The notes beneath the pieces are model-generated. The model saw only the letters and a program-made list of their open reading frames with translations, searched no databases and was not told the origin of the DNA. A DNA stretch of 64,000 bases from positions 1,364,001 through 1,428,000 of the forward strand of contig CAWDHQ010000001.1 of NCBI GenBank assembly GCA_963802215.1. Direction: 5' to 3'. Of this stretch, positions 26,883 through 34,912 are shown in pieces. How positions within the stretch are numbered: the stretch's first letter is position 1; each line of letters starts with the position of its first letter. The position numbers and the translations under genes are program-made. The stretch comes from SHZI01 sp963802215. Lineage in GTDB: Bacteria; Pseudomonadota; Gammaproteobacteria; Steroidobacterales; GCA-2729495.

Positions 26883-26911
26883 GTTATTCATGCCGGTTAT
26901 GCGCGGATAAC
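26883..26911. promoter_or_regulatory. Candidate LysR-type (CysB) operator upstream of cysH
   Basis: GTTATTC and GGATAAC form a near-perfect inverted pair separated by 15 bp in the 176-bp divergent region between the Tat aminotransferase and cysH. It is relatively AT-rich for this genome. A CysB protein is encoded 1 kb away. That it binds CysB is inference. Confidence 0.4.
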
Positions 26912-26989
26912 AACAACGTCGTTCCCCTCCCGGGGTGCGGCAGTTAGCGTGCACTCCACCCGATCGACCGATTCTTGCAGGAGTAGCCC

Positions 26990-27790
26990 GTGTCCGCAGC
27001 TGCCAACCTCGTACTCCCTGCCCTCGACACGGGCGCCAGCAGCAGCCCGGCGGTGCTGTTCGACGAGGTCGAGACCCGGGAGCATGCGGTGGCCCACGGG
27101 AATGGCCTCTTCGCGGGACTGTCGGCCGCCGAGCGGGTCGGCTGGGCCCTCGAGCACCTGCCCGGCAACCACGTCCTGACCTCCAGCTTCGGCATCCAGG
27201 CCGCCGTGCTGTTGCACCTGGTGACCCGGCAGCGTCCGGACATCCCGGTGATCTTCATCGACACCGGCTACCTCTTCGCCGAAACCTACCAGTTTGTGGA
27301 TGCCCTGTCAGACCGTCTCAACCTGAACCTGAAGGTCTACCGGAACACCCAGAGCCCGGCCTGGCAGGAGGCCCGTTACGGCAAGCGCTGGCAGCAGGGG
27401 CTCGCCGGCATCGAGGTCTACAACCGGGAAAACAAGGTGGAGCCCATGGAGCGGGCACTGCGGGAGCTCGGCGTCGGCAGCTGGTTTGCGGGCCTGCGCC
27501 GCTCCCAGTCCTCGAGCCGGGCCAACGTCCCCTTCCTCAACGCCCAGGGATCCGTCGGCAGCGAACGCTGGAAGGTCCACCCGATTGCAGACTGGACCGA
27601 CAGGGACGTGTTCCGCTATCTCAAGCAGAACGACCTGCCTTACCACCCGCTCTGGGAACAGGGCTACGTTTCGGTCGGCGACGTGCACACCACCCGGCCG
27701 ATCCATGCCGTGAAGACGGAAGAGGAAACCCGCTTCTTCGGCCTGAAGCGCGAGTGCGGCCTGCACGACATCGACCTGTCGGGATTGTAG
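26990..27790 (+). CDS. cysH: Phosphoadenylyl-sulfate (PAPS) reductase CysH
   Basis: Reduces PAPS to sulfite with thioredoxin in assimilatory sulfate reduction. The 266-residue protein has the nucleotide-binding segment LTSSFGIQAAVLLHL, FIDTGYLF and the C-terminal catalytic KRECGLH with C256. It lacks the two Cys-Cys pairs that bind the Fe-S cluster in APS reductases, so it is the PAPS type. GTG 26990 follows GCAGGAG. Its TAG stop comes from the GTAG end of the palindrome that follows. Confidence 0.92.
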   Translation: MSAAANLVLPALDTGASSSPAVLFDEVETREHAVAHGNGLFAGLSAAERVGWALEHLPGNHVLTSSFGIQAAVLLHLVTRQRPDIPVIFIDTGYLFAETYQFVDALSDRLNLNLKVYRNTQSPAWQEARYGKRWQQGLAGIEVYNRENKVEPMERALRELGVGSWFAGLRRSQSSSRANVPFLNAQGSVGSERWKVHPIADWTDRDVFRYLKQNDLPYHPLWEQGYVSVGDVHTTRPIHAVKTEEETRFFGLKRECGLHDIDLSGL

Positions 27791-27888
27791 GAGCGCCTTC
27801 AGGCGCGACCGGGACGGCCTCCGTCGGGAGACTCGCGGACTCGATTCCCGACGGAGGCCGTCCCGGTCGCGCCTGAAGGCGCTCCTAC
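27787..27888. repeat. GTAG palindromic element, 102 bp, perfect 43-nt arms
   Basis: Two identical 43-nt arms beginning GTAGGAGCGCCTTCAGGCGC enclose a 16-nt centre. That centre belongs to the core shared by three NRPS copies (GAGTCCGCGAGTC in opposite orientation). The TAG of each end is the stop codon of cysH and of cysB. It probably ends both transcripts. Confidence 0.92.
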
Positions 27889-28907
27889 GACGCCTCGGTC
27901 GACGGCGCTTCGCAGCCGACCTTCATCGGCAGCGTCGCCTCGTCGAACAGCGCGTCGACTTCGGCCTGGGTCGCCAGCTGGGCGGCCTTCCGCGTGAGGT
28001 GCGGCGTGAGGTGCGGAGCAAACAGCGCCACGAAATCCACCATGTACCGGCGCAGGACGGAATCCCGACGGAAACCCAGCCAGGTGGTGACGCGGGGAAA
28101 CAGCCCCTCGGCCGAGATTGCGGTGAGGTCCTTCTGGTCCTGGCACTCGTAGGCCATGGGCGCCACGATGCCCACGCCCATGCCCATCCGCACGTAGGTC
28201 TTGATGATGTCCGCGTCCCGGGCGGTGAAGACCACGTTGGGTTCCAGACCCTGCTCCGCAAAGGCCTTCTTCAATGACGACTCGCCGGTGGTGCCGAAGA
28301 CATAGGTCACCAGCGGGTAGCCGGCCAGCACCGGGAGGGTCAGGCGCTTGACGCCGCCCTCCTTCATCCCGGTGAGCGGGTGGCCGTTCGGCACCAGGAT
28401 GATCCGGTCCCACCGGAAGCACGGCAGCAGCACGAGCCCCGGGAAGAGCTGGCGCGAACCGGTGGCGATCGCAAAATCCACCCGGTTGGCCGCCACCAGC
28501 TCGGCGATCTGCTCGGACGTGCCCTGGTGCAGCTCCAGGTTGATCTTCGGGTACCGCTCCCGGAACTCCTTGATCACGTCCGGCAGCACGTGGCGCGCCT
28601 GGGTGTGCGTGGTGCCGATGGACAGCGTGCCCTCCTGCTCGCCGGAAAGGTCGCTGGCCAGGTTCCGGATGTTCTCCGCCTCCCGCATGATCCGCCGGGC
28701 GCGGGCGATGACGTCACGGCCCGCGGGCGTGATCGCCGCCAGGCTCTTGCCCTTGCGGGTGAAGAGCTGGACGCCCAGTTCCTGCTCCAGCAGCTTGAGC
28801 TGCTTGCTGATCCCGGGCTGGCTGGTGTAGAGCCGCTCGGCCGCTGCGGTGATGTTCAGACCGCTGTCGGCAATGGCCACCAGATATTTGAGCTGCTGCA
28901 GGGTCAT
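27885..28907 (-). CDS. cysB: LysR-family regulator CysB
   Basis: Transcription regulator of sulfur assimilation that responds to N-acetylserine in known members. The 340-residue protein has an N-terminal winged helix (MTLQQLKYLVAIADSGLNIT; YTSQPGISKQLKLLEQELG; GKSLAAITPAG) and a substrate-binding domain with GTTHTQARHVLP and HQGTSEQIAELV, both very typical of CysB/Cbl. It is divergent from cysG and convergent with cysH. The final codons and stop overlap the palindrome by 4 bp. Confidence 0.93.
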   Translation of the reverse strand: MTLQQLKYLVAIADSGLNITAAAERLYTSQPGISKQLKLLEQELGVQLFTRKGKSLAAITPAGRDVIARARRIMREAENIRNLASDLSGEQEGTLSIGTTHTQARHVLPDVIKEFRERYPKINLELHQGTSEQIAELVAANRVDFAIATGSRQLFPGLVLLPCFRWDRIILVPNGHPLTGMKEGGVKRLTLPVLAGYPLVTYVFGTTGESSLKKAFAEQGLEPNVVFTARDADIIKTYVRMGMGVGIVAPMAYECQDQKDLTAISAEGLFPRVTTWLGFRRDSVLRRYMVDFVALFAPHLTPHLTRKAAQLATQAEVDALFDEATLPMKVGCEAPSTEAS

Positions 28908-29038
28908 GGAGGCTTCTATATAGCCAGAAGTTACAAGAGCCTGTCAATCGTCTATTTTTTTCCTGGCCGCCAGGGGGCTATCGTGGCCCCGTCCCACCCC
29001 ACGCCCGGACACCGTTTTTCCCGCCGGAATCCAGCCGC

Positions 29039-30487
29039 ATGGACTACCTGCCGATCTTCGCGTCCCTCACCGGACAGCCCTGCCTCGTGGTGGGCGGTGG
29101 TGCCGTGGCCGAGCGCAAGGCACTCCAGCTGCTGGCCGCTGGCGCCCGGGTGACCGTCAATGCGCCGGAGCTGACCCCGCCGCTGGAGTCGGCCCTGGGC
29201 GAAGGCCGGATCGAAGTCGCGCGCCGGCCCTTCGATCCCGCACTGGTGCCACTGCAGCTGCTCGTGATCGCCGCCACCAGTGACCCGGCCGTGAACCGCG
29301 CCGTGGCAGAGGCCGCGCGTGTGGCGCTCCGCCTCTGCAACGTGGTGGACGACCCCGCAATCTCCACCTGCATCAGCCCATCCATCGTTGACCGGTCACC
29401 GCTGCTGATCGCCGTGTCGAGCGGTGGCCAGGCACCGGTGCTGGCCCGACTCGTGCGGCAGCGGCTGGAGCGCTGGCTGCCGGCCCGCCTGGCCGTGCTG
29501 GCCAGCTGGGCAGGTGGGTGGCGTCAGCGCGTGAAGGAAGCACTGCCCGACATCACGGCCCGCCGGCGCCTGTGGGAGGACGTGCTCGCAGGCGTGCTCG
29601 ACGCCCGGACGGGACCCGCCCAGGCGGTCATCGACGGGCGCACCGCGGAAGCGGACGACGCCCTGACACGACTCCTCCACGACCGGGGGAATGCCGGTGA
29701 ATCGCGCGGCGAGGCCTGGATCGTGGGTGCCGGTCCGGGCGATCCCGGCCTGATCACCTCCAGCGGCCTGCACTTCCTCCAGCACGCCGACGTGGTGCTG
29801 CACGACCGGCTGGTCGCGCCGGCGCTCCTTGCCTTCGCCCGCCGGGATGCGGAGCTCATCGATGTCGGCAAGACAGGCGGCGGCGCGTCCACCTCCCAGG
29901 CGCACATCAACGAGCTGCTACTGGCCCGGGTGCGGGCCGGACAGCGGGTCTGCCGGTTGAAAGGCGGCGACCCTTACGTGTTCGGACGCGGGAGCGAGGA
30001 GGCCCTGGCGCTGGCCGCCGCGGGCCTCCCCTTCCGCGTCGTCCCGGGGGTCACCGCGGCGAGCGGCTGCGGCGCCTACGCGGGCATTCCGCTCACTCAC
30101 CGGCACGCGGCCTGGGCGGTGACCTTCGTGACGGCGCATCTGGGCGCCGACGAGGAACCGGACTGGCAGCGGCTGGCCGCCCTTGGCCAGACGCTGGTCG
30201 TGTACATGGCCGGACAGCGCCTCCCGGCCGTCAGCGACGCATTGCGCCGCCACGGCCGCGACCCCGGCACGCCAGTCGCCCTGGTGATGGGGGGCACGAC
30301 GGACGACCAGCGCGTGGTGACGGGCACGCTCGGCGACATCGCCGGCAAGGCGGCCACGGCCGGGGTTTCGTCGCCGGCGATTCTCTACGTGGGCGACGTC
30401 GTCGCACTGCGTGAACGACTGGACTGGTTTCGACCTGCCGCGGCGCCCGCGGCCTACAATGAGGCAACGTCAGGAGCACCCCGATGA
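29039..30487 (+). CDS. cysG: Siroheme synthase CysG (bifunctional)
   Basis: Turns uroporphyrinogen III into siroheme, the cofactor of sulfite reductase. The N-terminal part (to about residue 150) is the precorrin-2 dehydrogenase/ferrochelatase with the NAD site CLVVGGGAVAERKALQLL; the C-terminal part (from about 228) is uroporphyrinogen-III methyltransferase with VGAGPGDPGLIT, RLKGGDPYVFGRGSEE and VVPGVTAASGCGAYAGIP. The length of 482 residues fits CysG. It is divergent from cysB with 131 bp between, and its stop overlaps cysK as ATGA, heading a six-gene operon. Confidence 0.94.
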   Translation: MDYLPIFASLTGQPCLVVGGGAVAERKALQLLAAGARVTVNAPELTPPLESALGEGRIEVARRPFDPALVPLQLLVIAATSDPAVNRAVAEAARVALRLCNVVDDPAISTCISPSIVDRSPLLIAVSSGGQAPVLARLVRQRLERWLPARLAVLASWAGGWRQRVKEALPDITARRRLWEDVLAGVLDARTGPAQAVIDGRTAEADDALTRLLHDRGNAGESRGEAWIVGAGPGDPGLITSSGLHFLQHADVVLHDRLVAPALLAFARRDAELIDVGKTGGGASTSQAHINELLLARVRAGQRVCRLKGGDPYVFGRGSEEALALAAAGLPFRVVPGVTAASGCGAYAGIPLTHRHAAWAVTFVTAHLGADEEPDWQRLAALGQTLVVYMAGQRLPAVSDALRRHGRDPGTPVALVMGGTTDDQRVVTGTLGDIAGKAATAGVSSPAILYVGDVVALRERLDWFRPAAAPAAYNEATSGAPR

Positions 30488-31455
30488 TCTACAACAACAT
30501 CCTGGAGACGATCGGCCGCACGCCGGTGGTCCGGCTGAATCACATCGCGCCGAAGCACGTCGAGATGTACGTGAAGATCGAGGCCTTCAATCCGGCGGGC
30601 TCTGTCAAGGACCGGCTGGCCCTCGCGATCATCACCGATGCGGAGCGTCGCGGTGTGCTGAAGCCCGGCCAGACCGTCGTCGAGGCCACCTCGGGCAACA
30701 CCGGCATCGCGCTCGCCATGGTGTGCGCCGCACGGGGTTATCCGTTCGTCGCCACGATGGTCGAGACCTTTTCGATCGAGCGCCGGAAGATCATGCGTGC
30801 TTTTGGTGCGAGGGTCATCCTCACGCCCGCCGCCGGGCGCGGCACCGGCATGGTCCGCCGCGCCGAGGAGCTGGCGGCGCGGCATGGCTGGTTCCTGGCC
30901 CGGCAGTTCGAGAACCCCGCGAATCCCGCCTGGCACCGCCAGACCACGGGCCCGGAAATACTGCTGGACTTCGCGGGGCGGCGACTCGACTTCTGGGTCA
31001 CCGGCTGGGGGACGGGCGGCACGCTGACCGGCGCGGGCGAAGTGATCAAGGCGGCGCGGCCGGACGTGCGCATCGTCGCCACCGAGCCGGCAGGCGCGTC
31101 GCTGCTCGGCGGCAAGGAGTGGAAGCCCCACAAGATCCAGGGCTGGACGCCGGACTTCCTTCCGGACGTGCTGAATCCGCAGGTCTATGACGAGCTCGTC
31201 ACCGTGACCGACGACGAAGGCAAGGAGAACGCGCTGCGCCTGGCCCGGGAAGAAGGCATCTTCGTCGGCCTCTCCGCCGGCGCAACGCTGGCGGCGGCGC
31301 TCAAGGTGGCGGAGAAGGCGCCTGCCGGCTCTTCCATCCTCGTGATGCTGCCCGATACCGGCGAGCGCTACCTGTCGTCATTCCTGTTCCAGGAAGTGCC
31401 CGAGGGCTCCGACGATGAATGGCTCGCCGGCATCGAGGGCGGCAAGCCCGCCTGA
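30484..31455 (+). CDS. cysK: Cysteine synthase (O-acetylserine sulfhydrylase)
   Basis: PLP enzyme of 323 residues making cysteine from O-acetylserine and sulfide. K42 in PAGSVKDRLA is the PLP lysine; VEATSGNTGIALA and TGWGTGGTLTGAG are the substrate and phosphate loops. It could be the CysM type, but the GTGGT loop and SGNTG motif fit CysK/CysM alike. ATG overlaps the cysG stop, and the hemA-like gene starts 9 bp downstream. Confidence 0.92.
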   Translation: MIYNNILETIGRTPVVRLNHIAPKHVEMYVKIEAFNPAGSVKDRLALAIITDAERRGVLKPGQTVVEATSGNTGIALAMVCAARGYPFVATMVETFSIERRKIMRAFGARVILTPAAGRGTGMVRRAEELAARHGWFLARQFENPANPAWHRQTTGPEILLDFAGRRLDFWVTGWGTGGTLTGAGEVIKAARPDVRIVATEPAGASLLGGKEWKPHKIQGWTPDFLPDVLNPQVYDELVTVTDDEGKENALRLAREEGIFVGLSAGATLAAALKVAEKAPAGSSILVMLPDTGERYLSSFLFQEVPEGSDDEWLAGIEGGKPA

Positions 31456-31464
31456 TCGCGGACG

Positions 31465-32397
31465 ATGGCCCCTTCGTTGAACGCACTCATCGCCGGGCTC
31501 TGGTGCCTCCACTGGCCCGGAGCCCGCGCGCCCGGGCCCCGCGCCCACGACGGGGCGGACACGGAGTTCCACGCCAACGCCGTGGTCCTGGACACCTGCC
31601 TCCGGCGACTCGCCTTCGGGCTGGGACCGCGCCCCGGCCTGGCAGCCGGGACGGCCGGTGAGCTCAGCACCGGAGCGGCCGCCTACCGGCTCCTTCTGGA
31701 AGTCGCCAGCGGCCTGCGCAGCGCCGTACCCGGCGAGACGAACGTGTTCGGGCAGTTCCGTCGGGCCTGGGACGAGGCGGCGCGGCGACTGCCAGCGGAG
31801 GAACTTTCGCACCTGCAACCCGTCGTCCTGGCGCTGCAGGCAGACACGCGCGCGCTCCGCACCGGCTACCTGCAAGGGGTCGCGGGCGGCTCCTATGGCA
31901 GCCTCGCGCGCGAACTGCTGGCGCCCAGGCGCGATGCCCGGGTGCTGTTCGTGGGCACGGGCGAGCTCGCGCGTTCCATGCTGCCGCTGTTTCGCGCCTG
32001 GGACGTGGGCGTCTGGAACCACCGCTCCCTGAACCCCCTCGCCAGGGCACCGTTGACCGGCGTCTGCCGCTGGTTCTCGAGCGACGAGGCCGACACGGCC
32101 GCGGCCTGGGCCACCGACATCGTCTTCACGACACCGCGGGATGCGGCGCACGACTCCGCGTGGCGCAACCGGCTGTTGCGGCACGCGCCGCGGCGCCTGG
32201 TCCACCTGGGCTGCAGGCGGATGGACTCTCTGGCCTGGGGCCCGCAAACGGCGAGCTTCGACCTGGACCACGTGTTTGCCCTCGCGGGGGCTCGCGAGCA
32301 GCAACGCCGACAGCAGCTGGCCGCAGCGGCCCTCGCCTGCGCGGCACTGGTCGAGGAGCGCCTGGCAGAGCCGCGCCTCCGGGCATGCAGCGTCTGA
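31465..32397 (+). CDS. hemA: Divergent, short glutamyl-tRNA reductase (HemA-like)
   Basis: Likely reduces Glu-tRNA to glutamate-1-semialdehyde. The 310-residue protein has a catalytic-site equivalent C45 in VLDTCLRRLAF (family STCNRTE), the segment VASGLRSAVPGETNVFGQFRRAW (family ASGLDSxVxGExQI) and an NADP-binding segment VLFVGTGELARSMLPLF. The NRT motif after it is changed to NHR. It ends about 100 residues earlier than E. coli HemA, so the C-terminal dimerisation domain is missing. The stop overlaps hemCD, and hemB and hemL follow, which supports the role. Activity of such a short form is inference. Confidence 0.78.
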   Translation: MAPSLNALIAGLWCLHWPGARAPGPRAHDGADTEFHANAVVLDTCLRRLAFGLGPRPGLAAGTAGELSTGAAAYRLLLEVASGLRSAVPGETNVFGQFRRAWDEAARRLPAEELSHLQPVVLALQADTRALRTGYLQGVAGGSYGSLARELLAPRRDARVLFVGTGELARSMLPLFRAWDVGVWNHRSLNPLARAPLTGVCRWFSSDEADTAAAWATDIVFTTPRDAAHDSAWRNRLLRHAPRRLVHLGCRRMDSLAWGPQTASFDLDHVFALAGAREQQRRQQLAAAALACAALVEERLAEPRLRACSV

Positions 32398-33917
32398 GGC
32401 TCGGCACCCGCGGGTCGCCGCTGGCCCTGGCGCAGAGCCGGCTGGTCGCATCCGCACTCGAGCGCCTGCACCCGGAGCGGACCGTGGAGCTCGTCACTGT
32501 CACCACCCGCGGTGACCGCAACCTGGCCGTGCCGCTCCAGGACGTGGGCGATCCCGAGTTCTTCTCGGCCGAACTGGACGATGCCCTGCTCGCCCGCGAC
32601 GTGGACTTCTGCGTCCACTCGCTGAAGGACCTGCCCTCCGACCGCCACCCGGGAATCGCACTCGCGGCGCTACCACCCCGGGAGAATCCGCGGGACGTCA
32701 TCGTCTGGCGGCGGGACGCGCCAGCGCGGCTCGTCGCGGGCGATGCCCTCCGGGTGGGCTCCTCGTCGATCCGGCGGCAGGCCAACGTGGCGGACTTCCT
32801 GGCCTGGGCGTTGCCAGCCACGGGCCGTCCGCCGGTGGTCGGGTTCGTCCCGGTCCGTGGCGCGGTGGATTCGCGCCTCGCCCGCCTGCACCTGCCACGA
32901 ACGGAACCGGAAGCGCTCGACGGCGTCGTGCTCGCCCTCGCAGGCCTTGCGCGGCTGTGGAACGATCCCGCGGGACGGGCCGTCGTCCTGCCCCTGCTCA
33001 CCGGCGTGCGCTGGATGGTGCTGCCGGTCACCCGGTGCCCGGCGGCAGCCGGCCAGGGCGTCCTGGCCGTCGAGTGCCGGGCCGGTGACGACGCGATGCT
33101 GGACCTGCTGCGCGGCCTGCATGATCCGGAGACGGTGGAGCTCGTCGCGGCGGAGAATGCGGCGCTGGCCGCCAGCGACGAGGCGAGCCGGCCCGCGCTG
33201 GGCGTCACCGCGGTCCGGCACGGGGAACTCGGGCCGGTCTGCTTCGTGCGCGGCGCCACGGCGGCGGGTGTCGTCGAGCGCCTCGACTGGAACCGCCCGC
33301 CGTCACCCAAGGGCGCCACGGGGTTCGACGGCATCGGCTGGCAACGTGCCTGCACGCGGCAACCCGCGGGTCCGCTGCCACAACTGGCGCGCCTCCGGCC
33401 GGATGCCGCCGTGTTCGCTGCCTACTGGCACGCCCTCGAGCACCACGCAATCCCGGCCGGGGCCCGCCTCTGGGTCAGCGGCGTGGAAAGCTGGCGCCGG
33501 CTTGCTGCCCGCGGACTGTGGGTGGAAGGCTGCGGGGACAACCTGGGATTCGACGACGTGCGGACGACGCTCGAATGCCCGGTGCTCGGGCTGCCACCGC
33601 TCCGGGAATGGACGGCGCTCACCTACCGGTGGGCAGCGCCCGGCTGGCGCGAATCGGGCGTCGGGAACGTCATCGCCACCTACGACATCCTCCCACCGGC
33701 AGACCGGGACGTTCTGCGCGGCCTGCACGACGCGGCGGCGAAGGCCACGCATTTCTACTGGAGCAGCGCCGAGCAGTTCCTCGCTCTGCGGGAGTCACTG
33801 CCGGCCGGTGCGAGTCATGCCTGTGGCGCGGGCAAGACCTTGCGCGCGCTGCGCGCCGCGGGAGCGGATGCGCTGCCGTTCCCGAACGGCCGCGAGTGGC
33901 AACGGTGGCTCCACTGA
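32385..33917 (+). CDS. hemCD: HemC-HemD fusion: hydroxymethylbilane synthase / uroporphyrinogen-III synthase-like
   Basis: A 510-residue fusion. Residues 1-300 match HemC: RLGTRGSPLALAQSRLV, the catalytic aspartate D82 in VHSLKDLP, the arginine pair in SSSIRRQAN, PVRGAVDSRLARL and GQGVLAVECRAGDD. At the position of the cysteine that carries the dipyrromethane cofactor (E. coli C242, GGCQVPIG) this protein has Ser268 in DEASRPALG. Residues about 310-510 resemble HemD weakly, with THFYWSSAEQFLAL and GAGKTLRALRAAGADALPFP. ATG 32385 overlaps hemA; the stop overlaps hemB as TGATG. Confidence 0.8.
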   Translation: MQRLRLGTRGSPLALAQSRLVASALERLHPERTVELVTVTTRGDRNLAVPLQDVGDPEFFSAELDDALLARDVDFCVHSLKDLPSDRHPGIALAALPPRENPRDVIVWRRDAPARLVAGDALRVGSSSIRRQANVADFLAWALPATGRPPVVGFVPVRGAVDSRLARLHLPRTEPEALDGVVLALAGLARLWNDPAGRAVVLPLLTGVRWMVLPVTRCPAAAGQGVLAVECRAGDDAMLDLLRGLHDPETVELVAAENAALAASDEASRPALGVTAVRHGELGPVCFVRGATAAGVVERLDWNRPPSPKGATGFDGIGWQRACTRQPAGPLPQLARLRPDAAVFAAYWHALEHHAIPAGARLWVSGVESWRRLAARGLWVEGCGDNLGFDDVRTTLECPVLGLPPLREWTALTYRWAAPGWRESGVGNVIATYDILPPADRDVLRGLHDAAAKATHFYWSSAEQFLALRESLPAGASHACGAGKTLRALRAAGADALPFPNGREWQRWLH

Positions 33918-34912
33918 TGAAGGATCCCGTCCGCCTGCGGCGCAACCGGGACAACCGGCACATCCGGGAACTGACCCGGTCGGTGCGGCTGCACCCGGAG
34001 CAGTTCATCCAGCCCCTGTTCGCCGTCGAGGGGCTTGCAACGCGCGAGGCGGTGCCGGGGCTCGCGGACGTGTGGCGCGAAACGCCGTCGAGCCTGCTCG
34101 GGCAGATCGAGGCCGACCTGGAATGCGGCATCAGCAAGTTCCTGCTGTTTGGCGTGCCGGGGGAAAAGCGTGAGCGCGACTTCTGTCAGGCCTTCACGAG
34201 CGCGCGCATCGCCGACATCAAGGGACGCTTCGGCGACGCGGTGTGGGTGGCTGCCGACGTGTGCCTCTGCTCCTACACCACCCATGGCCACTGCGGCATC
34301 CTGGCGGACGACCGTTCCCATCTCGACAACGACGTCACCGTGGCCACGCTTGCCGGGGCGGCGCTGCAGTTCGCCCATGCCGGAGCGGACTGCGTCGCGC
34401 CCAGCGACATGCAGGACGGCCGTGTGGCGGCGATCCGCGCCGCGCTCGACGGCGCCGGTTTGCACCGCCGGGCGCTGATGAGCTACGCGGCGAAGTTCCA
34501 TTCGGCGTTCTATGGCCCCTTCCGGCTGGCGGCCGACTCGGCACCAGACAAGGCTGGCACGCTGAAGGACCGGGCCACCTACCAGATCGATCCCGGCCGG
34601 CCGGATGACGCGTTGCTGGCGGCCCGACGGGACGCCGCAGAGGGCGCCGACATCCTCATGGTCAAGCCGGGCCTGCCTTACCTGGATGTGCTCGCGCGGC
34701 TGTCCGCGGCGGTACCGTTGCCCTGGGCGGTATACCAGACCAGCGGCGAGCAGGCGGGCATCGACCTGCTGGCCGCGCAGGCGCTCGCGGATCCGGCACG
34801 CACGCAGCTGGAAACCTGGACGGCCTTCGTCCGGGCGGGAGCGTGCATGATCATCAGCTACGCAGCCCGGCGCGCGCCGCTGTACATGGCGCGGGAAGCC
34901 GGCGCGCCGTGA
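33917..34912 (+). CDS. hemB: Porphobilinogen synthase (delta-aminolevulinate dehydratase)
   Basis: Joins two ALA molecules to porphobilinogen. The 331-residue protein carries both Schiff-base lysines: K193 in SYAAKFHSAFYGPFR and K250 in ILMVKPGLPYLDVL. The metal site DVCLCSYTTHGHCGIL has three cysteines, so it is the zinc-dependent type, unlike the magnesium enzyme of Pseudomonas. ATG 33917 overlaps the hemCD stop; the frame is open upstream but inside hemCD. The stop overlaps hemL as GTGA. Confidence 0.94.
   Translation: MKDPVRLRRNRDNRHIRELTRSVRLHPEQFIQPLFAVEGLATREAVPGLADVWRETPSSLLGQIEADLECGISKFLLFGVPGEKRERDFCQAFTSARIADIKGRFGDAVWVAADVCLCSYTTHGHCGILADDRSHLDNDVTVATLAGAALQFAHAGADCVAPSDMQDGRVAAIRAALDGAGLHRRALMSYAAKFHSAFYGPFRLAADSAPDKAGTLKDRATYQIDPGRPDDALLAARRDAAEGADILMVKPGLPYLDVLARLSAAVPLPWAVYQTSGEQAGIDLLAAQALADPARTQLETWTAFVRAGACMIISYAARRAPLYMAREAGAP

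Noticed and set aside
26990..27790. Calling the sulfate reductase an APS reductase
   Set aside because: The two Cys-Cys pairs for the iron-sulfur cluster are absent; only ECGLH is present.
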